From assembly GCA_025936825.1 (NCBI GenBank), contig JAICSO010000027.1, forward strand, positions 1 to 52,255: a DNA stretch of 52,255 nt, given 5' to 3'. The first letter of the stretch is position 1; each line of letters begins with the position of its first letter. Source of the stretch: Terriglobales bacterium. GTDB taxonomy: Bacteria > Acidobacteriota > Terriglobia > Terriglobales > Acidobacteriaceae. Shown one piece after another: positions 8,352 through 15,679 of the stretch. Below the pieces are notes generated by a model. That model was not told where the DNA came from and searched no databases. It saw only the letters and a list, made by a program, of their open reading frames with translations. The position numbers and the translations under genes were made by a program.

Positions 8352-9578
8352 CTAATATTTTGAAAACCCGCCGCTCAGGTTCGTTTTGAAATACTTGCCC
8401 CTGGAAGTGGTCTCCGGCCTTTGCCGTATAGCGTTTGGTGCCTCCAAAAGCGGCGTTGACCGATCGTATTCTCGGGATGCATACAGAGCAGCCAACGCAC
8501 GATACATGCGACGCTCGGCGGTCGTTTCAGCTCGAGAAAACCGGTCCGCGATGTCCGGTTCCACGATTGCCGTAGCCATCCGCGTAATCTGGTCAGCCCT
8601 CTCAAGCAGGGCGGCCTCTCTGCCCCGAGATTCCAATTGGCTGATTGCAATCGAAAGCACCTCTGACAACGACTTCAGAGTTTCTCCGCGACCCTCCTCC
8701 CTCGCCTGCTCTTTTAAGGTCCCATCCGCAGATTGTTGCGGTTCAGGTAAATCCTTTACGGTCAGTGAAGGTGATTCCACGGGCACTAGATTCTGCCCCC
8801 GCTCCGCTTTCAGCTTCCCAGATTCGTATTTAAGGGCCGCAGCGATGCGAAGCACTTCTTTCTCCTTCTCGGTCAATCTCTCAAACTGCAGCGCACCTGT
8901 TGAGTCCGGTGATGCGCTTTTTGTGCTTTGATTTAGACCTGAATTTATTTCAAGCACGGCGAGCGTCACTTCGCTTGCCAAACCACAACACGCGCGCAAA
9001 GTTACAATTTGCTTTTCGTTGAGTGCCAAACCCCTGTCTACAGAGCTTTGAAGATTCCGCACTTGACGCCTGAGGAACAAAACTCCGTCACTCGATGAGG
9101 CCAGTTCCAGCCGAAGGTTCTCCAATTTTTCAATCAGTTGCGTACGCGTGCGAGCGTCTAGAGCGGTATCTTGAGTGAGAGATTCGCATAAGAGCAAGAA
9201 CTCACCCTTAAGCTTCTGAATCTTACCTGCTCGAGCTACTTTGTCACTAATGTTTGCAATGCCGAGACGGGCGCTCAGCTCCAGGTGTTCTGCCCGCCGG
9301 ATCCGCTCTCGGCGCCACCAGTTCTCGACAAAATCAATCACTAAAGTCTCCTCCAGAGAACCGACCGGGTGGAGCGTCTTCCAAAATTCTGCTTTGATTT
9401 TGTTGAAATCTGCTTCTTTTTCGTCGAGTGTAGGGATTACGATTCCACGTGAAAAAATCCCATCCTTGACTGAGTTTTGAGCAGCTCGCTGTTTTCCCCG
9501 GGCTGTTTTCGGCCCGGCGGATTTACCGCCATTGGTGCGGCTCGCTCCGGACTTAGCCGCTGAAGTGCTGCTTGTCAT
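8352..9578 (-). CDS. Hypothetical protein with GPKTARGK-type N-terminus
   Basis: The 408-residue protein starts at an ATG preceded by AAGGAG at good spacing. Its N-terminus is low-complexity and basic, with the motif GGKSAGPKTARGKQRAAQNS followed by VKDGIFSRGIV. This matches a family common in Acidobacteria and Planctomycetes whose members share GPRTAEGKARSSRNALKHGL-like starts; no function is established that I can name. The middle has helical segments with a Trp-Trp-Arg-Arg-Glu block (FVENWWRRERIRRAEHLELS), and the rest is charged and probably helical. There is no signal peptide or membrane segment. It lies on the same strand as the XRE regulator, 86 bases downstream of it, at the edge of the recombination cassette. 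Confidence 0.7.
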   Translation of the reverse strand: MTSSTSAAKSGASRTNGGKSAGPKTARGKQRAAQNSVKDGIFSRGIVIPTLDEKEADFNKIKAEFWKTLHPVGSLEETLVIDFVENWWRRERIRRAEHLELSARLGIANISDKVARAGKIQKLKGEFLLLCESLTQDTALDARTRTQLIEKLENLRLELASSSDGVLFLRRQVRNLQSSVDRGLALNEKQIVTLRACCGLASEVTLAVLEINSGLNQSTKSASPDSTGALQFERLTEKEKEVLRIAAALKYESGKLKAERGQNLVPVESPSLTVKDLPEPQQSADGTLKEQAREEGRGETLKSLSEVLSIAISQLESRGREAALLERADQITRMATAIVEPDIADRFSRAETTAERRMYRALAALYASREYDRSTPLLEAPNAIRQRPETTSRGKYFKTNLSGGFSKY

Positions 9579-9664
9579 TTTTGCTCCTTTTACTTATTTG
9601 CGACTCCGAAATGAGGACAGATCCTCCCTGCTCTCTTGAAAGAATCGCGCCAAATTGCACGAGG

Positions 9665-9898
9665 TTACCTGTGGTAGATACGACCACAAACAATCCAGTC
9701 GATGCTTCTCGCAAATCTAGCGCCCAAACGTGCGAGTACGTCCAATGTCGGGGCAATCATACCCCGCTCAATTTTCGATAATTGTCCCTGACTGATTCCG
9801 AGCTCATTCGCAAGCTCTTCCTGGCGCAGATTACCGCGGAGGGCGCGAATGCGCTTTCCGATCTCCCGTAAATCTACCGACGCGGCGACTCGTGCCAT
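9665..9898 (-). CDS. XRE-family transcriptional regulator
   Basis: The likely start is the ATG at 9898, giving 77 residues; the frame stays open upstream to 9964 but would run through the operator array. The protein is a single helix-turn-helix domain of the Cro/C1 type: IGKRIRALRGNLRQEELANE, then LGISQGQLSKIERGMIAPTL. There is no ligand or protease domain, so how it is inactivated is not visible. It is transcribed away from the annealing-protein/nuclease operon. The array of GAATATTC palindromes sits 18-55 bases upstream of its start and over the opposing promoter. I infer that it represses that operon and itself. Confidence 0.9.
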   Translation of the reverse strand: MARVAASVDLREIGKRIRALRGNLRQEELANELGISQGQLSKIERGMIAPTLDVLARLGARFARSIDWIVCGRIYHR

Positions 9899-9904
9899 CC
9901 CTAG

Positions 9905-9934
9905 TTGACATTTCTGGAATATTCCTATTAGAAT
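9905..9934 (+). promoter_or_regulatory. Rightward promoter of the recombination cassette
   Basis: A perfect -35 box TTGACA (9905-9910) is followed after 18 bases by TAGAAT (9929-9934), five of six matches to the sigma-70 -10 consensus. Transcription would begin near 9941, leaving a leader of about 105 bases before the likely GTG start at 10046. The spacer and the -10 box are covered by the first two palindromes of the operator array, as expected for repression. Confidence 0.65.
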
Positions 9935-9953
9935 ATTCCCGTTGGAATATTCC
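9916..9953. promoter_or_regulatory. Triple palindromic operator array
   Basis: Three copies of GAATATTC, two extended to GGAATATTCC, lie at 9916-9925, 9931-9938 and 9944-9953. Their centres are exactly 14 bases apart. They occupy the promoter spacer, the -10 box and the start region of the rightward promoter, and lie just upstream of the divergent XRE gene. A dimeric XRE repressor is the obvious candidate ligand. Confidence 0.75.
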
Positions 9954-10045
9954 TGGTGGAACAAACCAATCTACAATATGAGTATATTTCCCGGATTTGG
10001 GTATTAACTAGCCTGGGCCGTACCACCTCATTAAAAGGACACCCG

Positions 10046-10807
10046 GTGAACCACAAATCGCTTTTTGCCGCTAACATGCGTCTCGCGAAGAAATTATGGC
10101 CAGCTTTGTCGGCGAGAACTCTGAGAGTGCTGGGAGATATTACACACCGACATGGGCTTTCAGTCCTGTGTGGTGAGGTTGTGCCGATCAATGAGAGATG
10201 GTATGTCACGCACGTGGGCCTGCTCAGAATCGCTCAACACCGGAAGTGTCGAGGAATTCATGTGGAACTCCTCACGGACCTGTGCGATCCGCAAGCAGCA
10301 CGATGGTGCGCCAAGGCTATGGTATTCACGTCGGCGAGCTCTCGCGGCTTCGTCGGACATGGCGATGCAGACCCATCCAACGTTTCTCCGTTGGTTCATG
10401 GTGCAGAAATGAGAGTGGCTGAGACCCGGGCAGTAAATCGAGCACTCCGAAAAGCCTACGGCATTGGCATCTGCTCGTTAGAAGAGCTCGGAGCTCAACG
10501 ATGTGACCAGACGCCGCAGCGAGACCTTCGCAAACTCCCACCGGAGAACGTCGAGAAGGACAATAACAATGGGAATGGCGCGCGGCTGCGCGATCGACTC
10601 TGCCAAATCATTCGTAAACACGAGCTGGATGGTGAGCTGGTCAAAGCCTACGTCGCAGACTTCTGTGGGACAAAGACTCTTCGGGAGGCTACGCGGGAGC
10701 AAATTGAAGCGTTTGTTGTTCACATTGCCGATTGGGCGGAAAAGGACCGCAATGCCCTGCTTTGCCAGCTGAACAGCTATGTCCGCCCTCAGGCAGGTGC
10801 AGCATGA
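10046..10807 (+). CDS. Putative single-strand annealing (Rad52/ERF/RecT-like) protein
   Basis: The start is taken as GTG at 10046 because AAAAGGAC precedes it; the frame is open from 9956 inside the operator. The product has about 253 residues. The N-terminal half has predicted strands around ERWYVTHVGLLRIAQHR and a conserved-looking block at residues 125-140, AETRAVNRALRKAYGI, reminiscent of the AETxAxxRAL helix of ERF and Rad52-type annealing proteins. A separate C-terminal helical module (about 195-250, with VADFCGTKTLREATREQIEA) resembles the small C-terminal domain seen in phage annealing proteins. It heads a coupled operon with a RecB-like nuclease, the classical partner of such proteins. 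The function is inferred from weak motifs and context, not proven. Confidence 0.55.
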   Translation: MNHKSLFAANMRLAKKLWPALSARTLRVLGDITHRHGLSVLCGEVVPINERWYVTHVGLLRIAQHRKCRGIHVELLTDLCDPQAARWCAKAMVFTSASSRGFVGHGDADPSNVSPLVHGAEMRVAETRAVNRALRKAYGIGICSLEELGAQRCDQTPQRDLRKLPPENVEKDNNNGNGARLRDRLCQIIRKHELDGELVKAYVADFCGTKTLREATREQIEAFVVHIADWAEKDRNALLCQLNSYVRPQAGAA

Positions 10808-11244
10808 GACGCCACATAGCAGGACTCAGCACAGCTGATGCGGCACCCGATCAGGGCATTCCGAATGGCGTTTTTCTTGTTCGAGTTGAGCGCGCCCAAC
10901 ATCGTTGGCACGCTCAGAAGCCGTATTACTCCTGCTTATTTGTTGTGCTCGAACCGATGGACATGCGAGGCCAGCGGTTCAGCGCCCGACTTTACGCCAC
11001 TGCCAAAGCTCTGTGGAAGCTCAATTGGTTTCTGCGCGATTTTAGCTATGACCCGGAGCTACTAGGACGGGACGAGATTGACGACAAGAACCTCGTCGGG
11101 CTCTCGGGCGTAGTCAAGATCAGTCATGCCGTCGTGAACGGCACTTCCCTGCTCAACCTAGATGCGTTTGCACCCAAGGACCGCTGGTCCGAATTAGCAA
11201 TCGGAACTGCGGGGCTGGACGACCCAACGCAGGTGGCGTCATGA
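10804..11244 (+). CDS. DUF669-like protein of the recombination cassette
   Basis: The start at 10804 overlaps the preceding stop as ATGA, showing translational coupling; the frame is open further upstream only as an overlap. The 146-residue product contains GVFLVRVERAQHRWHAQKPY, a Trp/Tyr-rich strand pattern, and ALWKLNWFLRDFSYDPELLG, then a final strand set LVGLSGVVKISHAVVNGTSL. This pattern resembles DUF669-type phage proteins found next to annealing proteins and nucleases. I infer a small beta-rich nucleic-acid-binding or accessory role. There is no signal peptide, membrane segment or catalytic motif. Confidence in the family is moderate and in the role low. Confidence 0.6.
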   Translation: MRRHIAGLSTADAAPDQGIPNGVFLVRVERAQHRWHAQKPYYSCLFVVLEPMDMRGQRFSARLYATAKALWKLNWFLRDFSYDPELLGRDEIDDKNLVGLSGVVKISHAVVNGTSLLNLDAFAPKDRWSELAIGTAGLDDPTQVAS

Positions 11245-12044
11245 TCTACAGCTTCACCCAACTGAGCCATTACCTGACCTGCCCGCGTCGTTACCGGCAT
11301 CGCTATCTCGATGGCTGGAAAGAGAAGGACACCCGGGCCGCCATGCTCTTTGGGCGGGCCTTCGAGCAAGCTCTTGCTGCCTATTTCCGCAAGGAAGACG
11401 CTGCTGTCACTCTCTACCGCGAATGGGCTGCCTATAAAGCACAGCCGCTCCATTACTCCGAGCGCGACAGCTGGGACAGCATGCTCCAGCAAGGCATCCA
11501 GCTTCTCGAACGGTTCTGTCAGGAAGACCGTGTGCGTGTACGGCAGCCGCGAAAGAACCTGCAGATCAAGTTTGTGCGGCCGATCGGGGACGGAAACGAG
11601 TTCGTGGCGTATGTGGACGCAATCGGCAAGCTCGACGGCACCGGATGTTTGCTCGAGTGGAAAACGACTTCAAGCCGCTATGCCGAGCACCCCGACGGAC
11701 TATTGGGTCTCGACCCTCAGCTGCTGTGCTACTCGTGGATCACAGGAATCTCGGAAGTAGCCCAAATCGTGTTCGTGCGTAAACGAACGGTCGAAATCCA
11801 GTACCTTCGCACCACGATCACTGATGAGCAACGTCGCGAGTTCAGCGCCCTGGTCCACGATACAGTTCGGCAGATTGAATCCGCCCAGTTTCTACCTCAC
11901 AGCGGCATCCGTTTTCCACAGAACCCGTGCAGCACGTGTCCTTTCGTTGGGCTCTGCCTGCATAAACCGCAGTTAATCGAGGCCGGCCTGATCCGCCGTC
12001 CGGGAGCCCAGAACTTTGGTGTGTTTGACGAGCTTGCGTACTAG
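11241..12044 (+). CDS. PD-(D/E)XK exonuclease, Cas4/RecB-like with Fe-S cysteines
   Basis: The 267-residue protein carries the RecB/Cas4 nuclease motifs. These are a conserved N-terminal helix SFTQLSHYLTCPRRYRHRY with Cys14, then FGRAFEQ at 37-43, Asp126 in YVDAIGKLDG, Glu139 and Lys141 in LLEWKTTS, and Gln160/Tyr164 in DPQLLCYSW. Cys230, Cys233 and Cys239 (PCSTCPFVGLC) plus Cys14 form the four-cysteine [4Fe-4S] signature of Cas4, AddB and related nucleases. The start overlaps the upstream stop as ATGA. No cas genes are present, so a role in DNA end-processing with the putative annealing protein is more likely than CRISPR adaptation. The nuclease family is firm; the biological role is inferred. 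Confidence 0.88.
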   Translation: MIYSFTQLSHYLTCPRRYRHRYLDGWKEKDTRAAMLFGRAFEQALAAYFRKEDAAVTLYREWAAYKAQPLHYSERDSWDSMLQQGIQLLERFCQEDRVRVRQPRKNLQIKFVRPIGDGNEFVAYVDAIGKLDGTGCLLEWKTTSSRYAEHPDGLLGLDPQLLCYSWITGISEVAQIVFVRKRTVEIQYLRTTITDEQRREFSALVHDTVRQIESAQFLPHSGIRFPQNPCSTCPFVGLCLHKPQLIEAGLIRRPGAQNFGVFDELAY

Positions 12045-12054
12045 TACACCGCCT

Positions 12055-12756
12055 ATGACGCCGAAGCTGAATGAAAAACGGGCGCTCTTCGTGCTGTCGA
12101 AGATCGATGAAATTCTCGCCTGGGAGAAGCGCCAGGAAGCAGAGAAAGACACGCGCTTCGTTGAGCTGGGACGCTATTTGTGCGAAGTACGCGCTGGACA
12201 GTACTGGCGGTTAGAAAGATTGTCATCATTTGATGACTTCCTGGAGAGGCGCTTCCCTGAATCTCGTCGGAAGGCCTACTACCTGATGTCCATCCATGAG
12301 CACCTTCCGCCAGAGGCGAAACGGGAGCTGAAGCAGGTGGGATGGAGCAAGGGTCTGGAACTGGCGAAACTCGCCCGACGAAACAACGGCCAGGAGTTTG
12401 ATTGTGCAACCTGGTTGCACAAAGCCCGGGTACTTCCCAAAGAACAGTTTCGCCATGAAGTCGAGAAGGAACTGACGGGAGGCGATTCAGAACCTTCCGA
12501 ACTCATATACTTCAAGGTGTATAAGAGCCAAATCCCGGTGATCGAGCAGGCAATCGAAACTGCTTCGTTGATGCTAGGAAGCGACAAATCCCGCGGCTAC
12601 TGCCTGGAGATGATCTGCGCAGATTTCTTAGCCGGCGCGAATCTCGACCATGCGCAACCGGAACAGCTCTTGCGTTCAGCCCTGCACTTTTTCAAGTTTC
12701 TGCCAGGAGAGCAGCAACACTCTTTCCTAGAATCAGTTGAAAAGAAGTTGGCATGA
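12055..12756 (+). CDS. Hypothetical protein of the recombination cassette
   Basis: The start is taken as the ATG at 12055, ten bases after the nuclease stop. The 233-residue protein begins with a charged helix (MTPKLNEKRALFVLSKIDEI). It then has a region, about residues 60-110, with FLERRFPESRRKAYYLMSIH followed by LKQVGWSKGLELAKLARR. The spacing of those helices resembles the DNA-binding part of ParB/KorB-type and DUF3102-like proteins. The C-terminal half (from about 140) is a mixed alpha/beta segment with YFKVYKSQIPVIEQAIETAS. No enzyme motif is seen. Its place between the nuclease and the HNH gene, coupled to the latter, implies a DNA-related role, but I do not recognise a named family. 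Confidence 0.65.
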   Translation: MTPKLNEKRALFVLSKIDEILAWEKRQEAEKDTRFVELGRYLCEVRAGQYWRLERLSSFDDFLERRFPESRRKAYYLMSIHEHLPPEAKRELKQVGWSKGLELAKLARRNNGQEFDCATWLHKARVLPKEQFRHEVEKELTGGDSEPSELIYFKVYKSQIPVIEQAIETASLMLGSDKSRGYCLEMICADFLAGANLDHAQPEQLLRSALHFFKFLPGEQQHSFLESVEKKLA

Positions 12757-12986
12757 GCTCCTCACGTCTTAAAACAACACCTGTTCGGCTGTCGCCGTCT
12801 GCATACGAAGCAGTCCGAAGAAGAGTTCTTGAACGCGACGGCTGGAGCTGCCAATCCTGCGGATCAACGAAGAATTTGGAAGTCCATCATCAGCAGTATC
12901 GTAGCCACTCTGGGGAGGATACAGAACTGAACCTCATAACTTTGTGCCGACATTGCCACATGTCGGCGCATCGCAATAATGGGTAA
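12753..12986 (+). CDS. Small HNH endonuclease-like protein
   Basis: The 77-residue protein is little more than one HNH beta-beta-alpha-metal domain. Cys33-x2-Cys36 and Cys65-x2-Cys68 would hold structural zinc, His45-His46 (LEVHHQQ) provides the catalytic pair, Asn60 lies in ELNLITLC, and His69 completes the motif. The helix VRRRVLERDGWSCQSCG is typical of the family. Its ATG overlaps the preceding stop, so it closes the coupled five-gene operon. HNH proteins of this size occur in phage, defence and recombination modules and may nick or cut DNA. The target cannot be predicted. Confidence 0.85.
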   Translation: MSSSRLKTTPVRLSPSAYEAVRRRVLERDGWSCQSCGSTKNLEVHHQQYRSHSGEDTELNLITLCRHCHMSAHRNNG

Positions 12987-13109
12987 ATTGGCTGCGAAAT
13001 ATCCTGCATCACCACAACCCTGATCCCGAACCGGGAGCGGCTTTGCAAGCGTCTCCAACTCGTCGTAAGGGATCCCACGATCATGCCTGCGATCACCGAT
13101 TCCTACAGG

Positions 13110-14063
13110 CTAGCCTACCGTCACTTTGCGAACTATCGGCGTATCCATCTTGTACTTGCGCTCGGTGACCGGAAGGTCCGGATTCTTGAGATCCTTCCCC
13201 TTGAGCGTGAAGGTTGGCAGATCGCCTTCTTTGCCGAAGTCCTCGTGCGAGACAGTGACCGGCAATTCACCGCTCAGTCGTTCACGATAGGCAGTCTCAT
13301 ATCGATGTCGCTTCACATTCCACGTGAACACGCGTGCCTGGTTGTAGTCGAACGGTAAGCCGTCCTTTGGCTCGGAAAGAAGCATGAGATATTGCGGCAC
13401 CTCCTTGTCGCCGTCTTTGACCTCATTCAGCACGAAGCAGGCAACGATCCGCTGGCCTTCGGCGTACTGTGCGACTTCCAGTGGCACATCGATATCGATC
13501 AACCGCCCCAGTACCCACCCAACGTGGTTCTGAGAATCGCGCACCAGCCACCAGTCTTCCATGGGAGGCTTCGCGTCTTTTGCCACTGCGGGCTTGATGA
13601 CACCGGGCAGCACCTTCTCAACCGTCGCACGTTTCATGACCGTCAGCTTTGCCCCTTGCGCCACCTGGTAAAGGTGGTCGGTGTCGCGGCCGGGTTCTAC
13701 GTGCAAGTTGGTGTCGTTCCGCGTGACAGCAGTGCCTTGCGCGGGGAGGTCTTTCGACTCCTGCGCCATCTTCTGGAATGCATCGTAGACCTGCTGATTC
13801 ACAAGATAGCGTTGTTCAACCCAGCCTTCGACACCGTTGGGAAGCCTGACTTTGGCAAAGCGCTTTTCCCGATCGACGACTTCCACCCGGTCCCCATTCT
13901 TCGCGGTTCCGACCTTGTTATAGACCTGCGCCAGTTGGTCGCGCAGCGTGACCTGGGGAGCAGCAACGTAATCGACTTCGAGAACACGCTGTCGATGTCG
14001 GCCGCAAGCAGAGAACAACGCAACTAGCGCTAGCAAGAACAGTATTCTGGCGGGAAGTTTCAC
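13110..14063 (-). CDS. Lipoprotein with bacterial SH3 domains
   Basis: The likely start is GTG at 14063, giving a lipoprotein signal (VKLPARILFLLALVALFSAC followed by Gly); the frame continues upstream but only this start places the lipobox LFSAC properly. The roughly 317-residue protein has two SH3-like segments. The first, VYNKVGTAKNGDRVEVVDRE with VEGWVEQRYL, spans about residues 45-90. The second, around 115-195, has TNLHVEPGRDTDHLYQVAQG and GWVLGRLIDIDVP. The rest is a beta-rich domain. SH3 lipoproteins usually bind cell-wall peptides and sit in the envelope. It converges on the recombination cassette with a gap of about 120 bases that shows no strong terminator. Confidence 0.75.
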   Translation of the reverse strand: MKLPARILFLLALVALFSACGRHRQRVLEVDYVAAPQVTLRDQLAQVYNKVGTAKNGDRVEVVDREKRFAKVRLPNGVEGWVEQRYLVNQQVYDAFQKMAQESKDLPAQGTAVTRNDTNLHVEPGRDTDHLYQVAQGAKLTVMKRATVEKVLPGVIKPAVAKDAKPPMEDWWLVRDSQNHVGWVLGRLIDIDVPLEVAQYAEGQRIVACFVLNEVKDGDKEVPQYLMLLSEPKDGLPFDYNQARVFTWNVKRHRYETAYRERLSGELPVTVSHEDFGKEGDLPTFTLKGKDLKNPDLPVTERKYKMDTPIVRKVTVG

Positions 14064-14130
14064 GGGGAAAAGCCCATCATAACGCAGAGTGCAGGGAATG
14101 ATAGTTACGAATGGTGTAAGGGGCAGAACG

Positions 14131-14146
14131 AGCACTCAGCATTCAG
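14131..14146. repeat. AGCACTCAGCATTCAG dispersed repeat unit
   Basis: The 16-mer is identical to the complement of the right arm of the inverted repeat at 252-352 near atpA and related to the units at 38531-38567. It lies in the gap between the SH3 lipoprotein and threonine ammonia-lyase genes, 32 bases before a second, unrelated repeat. Confidence 0.55.
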
Positions 14147-14177
14147 TGGCTAGTTCAGTACCCACTCAAAACGTGGC

Positions 14178-14225
14178 GTCATCCCGAAGGCCCGCGCTTT
14201 CGCCAGCGGGCCGAGGGATCTGGCG
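14178..14225. repeat. GTCATCCCGA...GAGGGATCT intergenic repeat
   Basis: This stretch starts CGTCATCCCGAAGG, has an imperfect inverted core (CCCGCGCTTTCGCCAGCGGG), and ends CCGAGGGATCTGGCG. Sequences of the form GTCATCCCGAG...GAGGGATCT are common short dispersed repeats between genes in many bacteria, Acidobacteria included. Only one copy lies in this window. Confidence 0.5.
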
Positions 14226-14272
14226 TGGAGCATTGCTGCGCCAGTCTCTGCTCCAGCTTTGGGATCGAAGGA

Positions 14273-15532
14273 CTAGAGAATTCTCTCGTGCACGTACCCG
14301 CTGGCACTGAGCGCGGAAAGAAGTTCGGTAATGTGGTCGGGACCGCGCGTCTCCATGGTGATGTCGATAGCAGTGTCACCAAGATTCACACCGTAGTAGG
14401 CGCGATCGTACGAAGTCTCGACGATGTTGGCTCTATGCTGCGCCAGAATTCCGGTGAGTCGGTGTAATGCACCCGGGTAGTCCGGGAGGTGAACGCGCAA
14501 TCTCACCAGGCGCCCATCCTTCACCAAGCCGCGTTCCATGATGCGCGAAAGCAGGCTGACGTCGATGTTGCCCCCGCAGACGAGGACAGCGACTTTGTTG
14601 CCGTTCAGCGACGTCTTATGATTGATCAACGCCGCAATGGCTGCCGCACCGGCACCTTCCGCCAGCGTTTTCTCGCGCTCTAGTAGAAGAAGGATGGCGT
14701 TCGCAATCTCTTCTTCATCGACCATCACGATGTCGTCGACATATTTCTGAACCAGCGCAAGCGTCTTTTCGCCCGCACGGCGGACCGCGATGCCGTCTGC
14801 GATGGTAGCCGCAGGGCTCAGAGTGACAGGATGTCCCTCGGCGATGGCAACCTTCATCGAAGGCAGGCGCGCGGGTTGCACCCCAATCACGCGCACGCGC
14901 GGATTGCTTTCTTTGATGGCGCACGCCACACCCGAGATCAATCCACCACCGCCGATGGGAGCGATAACTGCCTCGATCTCGGGAACCTGCTGCAGGATTT
15001 CCAGACCCATCGTTCCCTGCCCCGCGATGACGACCTCGTCATCGAAGGGATGAATGAACGTCAATCCATATTGATGGCTGCGCCGAACGGCTTCTTCGCA
15101 CGCCTCGTCGTAGTTCGCACCGTGCAGGACAATTTCCGCTCCATAGCTTTTCGTCGCCGACACCTTGATCAGCGGCGTGGTGAGCGGCATAACGATCTGC
15201 GCACGGACGCTATGCTTGCCTGCGTGATAGGCGACACCTTGCGCGTGATTGCCGGCGGAAGCTGCAATCACTCCCCGCGAGCGCTCTTCCGGAGTAAGCG
15301 TCAGAAGCTTATTCAGCGCGCCACGTTCTTTGAAGGCTCCCGTGCGCTGAAGATTGTCGAGCTTCAGGTAAACCGAATTGCCGGTGAGCTGGGAAAAATT
15401 CTCAGATCTCGCACAGGGAGAAAGATAGATGGACTCGCGGATCCGGCCCATCGCGGCCTGAATCTCGGAAAGTGAGACTCGGTTTTCAGGAGCCCTGGCA
15501 GCTTTGGTGCGAATGAGAATGGGTTTGGACAT
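14273..15532 (-). CDS. ilvA: Threonine ammonia-lyase with C-terminal ACT domain
   Basis: The start is taken at 15532 (MSKPILIRT), giving about 419 residues. The protein is a fold-type II PLP enzyme deaminating threonine to 2-oxobutyrate. The PLP lysine lies in LQRTGAFKERGALNKL, the substrate loop is SAGNHAQGVAYHA and the phosphate-binding glycines are IGGGGLISG. The C-terminal 75 residues (from LVRLRVHLPDYPGALHRLTG) form an ACT-like regulatory domain, as in the short TdcB/IlvA forms of many bacteria. It could feed isoleucine synthesis or degrade threonine; no ilv genes adjoin, so biosynthetic versus catabolic use is open. The 147-base gap to gltD contains AGTGAGTGG-like repeats. Confidence 0.9.
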   Translation of the reverse strand: MSKPILIRTKAARAPENRVSLSEIQAAMGRIRESIYLSPCARSENFSQLTGNSVYLKLDNLQRTGAFKERGALNKLLTLTPEERSRGVIAASAGNHAQGVAYHAGKHSVRAQIVMPLTTPLIKVSATKSYGAEIVLHGANYDEACEEAVRRSHQYGLTFIHPFDDEVVIAGQGTMGLEILQQVPEIEAVIAPIGGGGLISGVACAIKESNPRVRVIGVQPARLPSMKVAIAEGHPVTLSPAATIADGIAVRRAGEKTLALVQKYVDDIVMVDEEEIANAILLLLEREKTLAEGAGAAAIAALINHKTSLNGNKVAVLVCGGNIDVSLLSRIMERGLVKDGRLVRLRVHLPDYPGALHRLTGILAQHRANIVETSYDRAYYGVNLGDTAIDITMETRGPDHITELLSALSASGYVHERIL

Positions 15533-15679
15533 TAGAATTCGGGAGCTTTGCTGATATCCAATAAGTAGTGAGTGGTGGGCTATGAGCTTTGAGCAAACCC
15601 ACAGGCCTCGGTTGCTCATTGCTCGCTGCTCACCGCTCGCAGCTAGTCTTTAACCGTGCGCGCAGCCTGAACAGGACAA

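Noticed and set aside
11241-12044. Cas4 of a CRISPR system
   Set aside because: No cas1, cas2, effector or repeat-spacer array is in the window; Cas4-like nucleases also occur in phage and recombination modules.
8352-12986. Complete prophage
   Set aside because: No integrase, terminase, portal, capsid, tail or lysis genes and no obvious attachment repeats flank the cassette.
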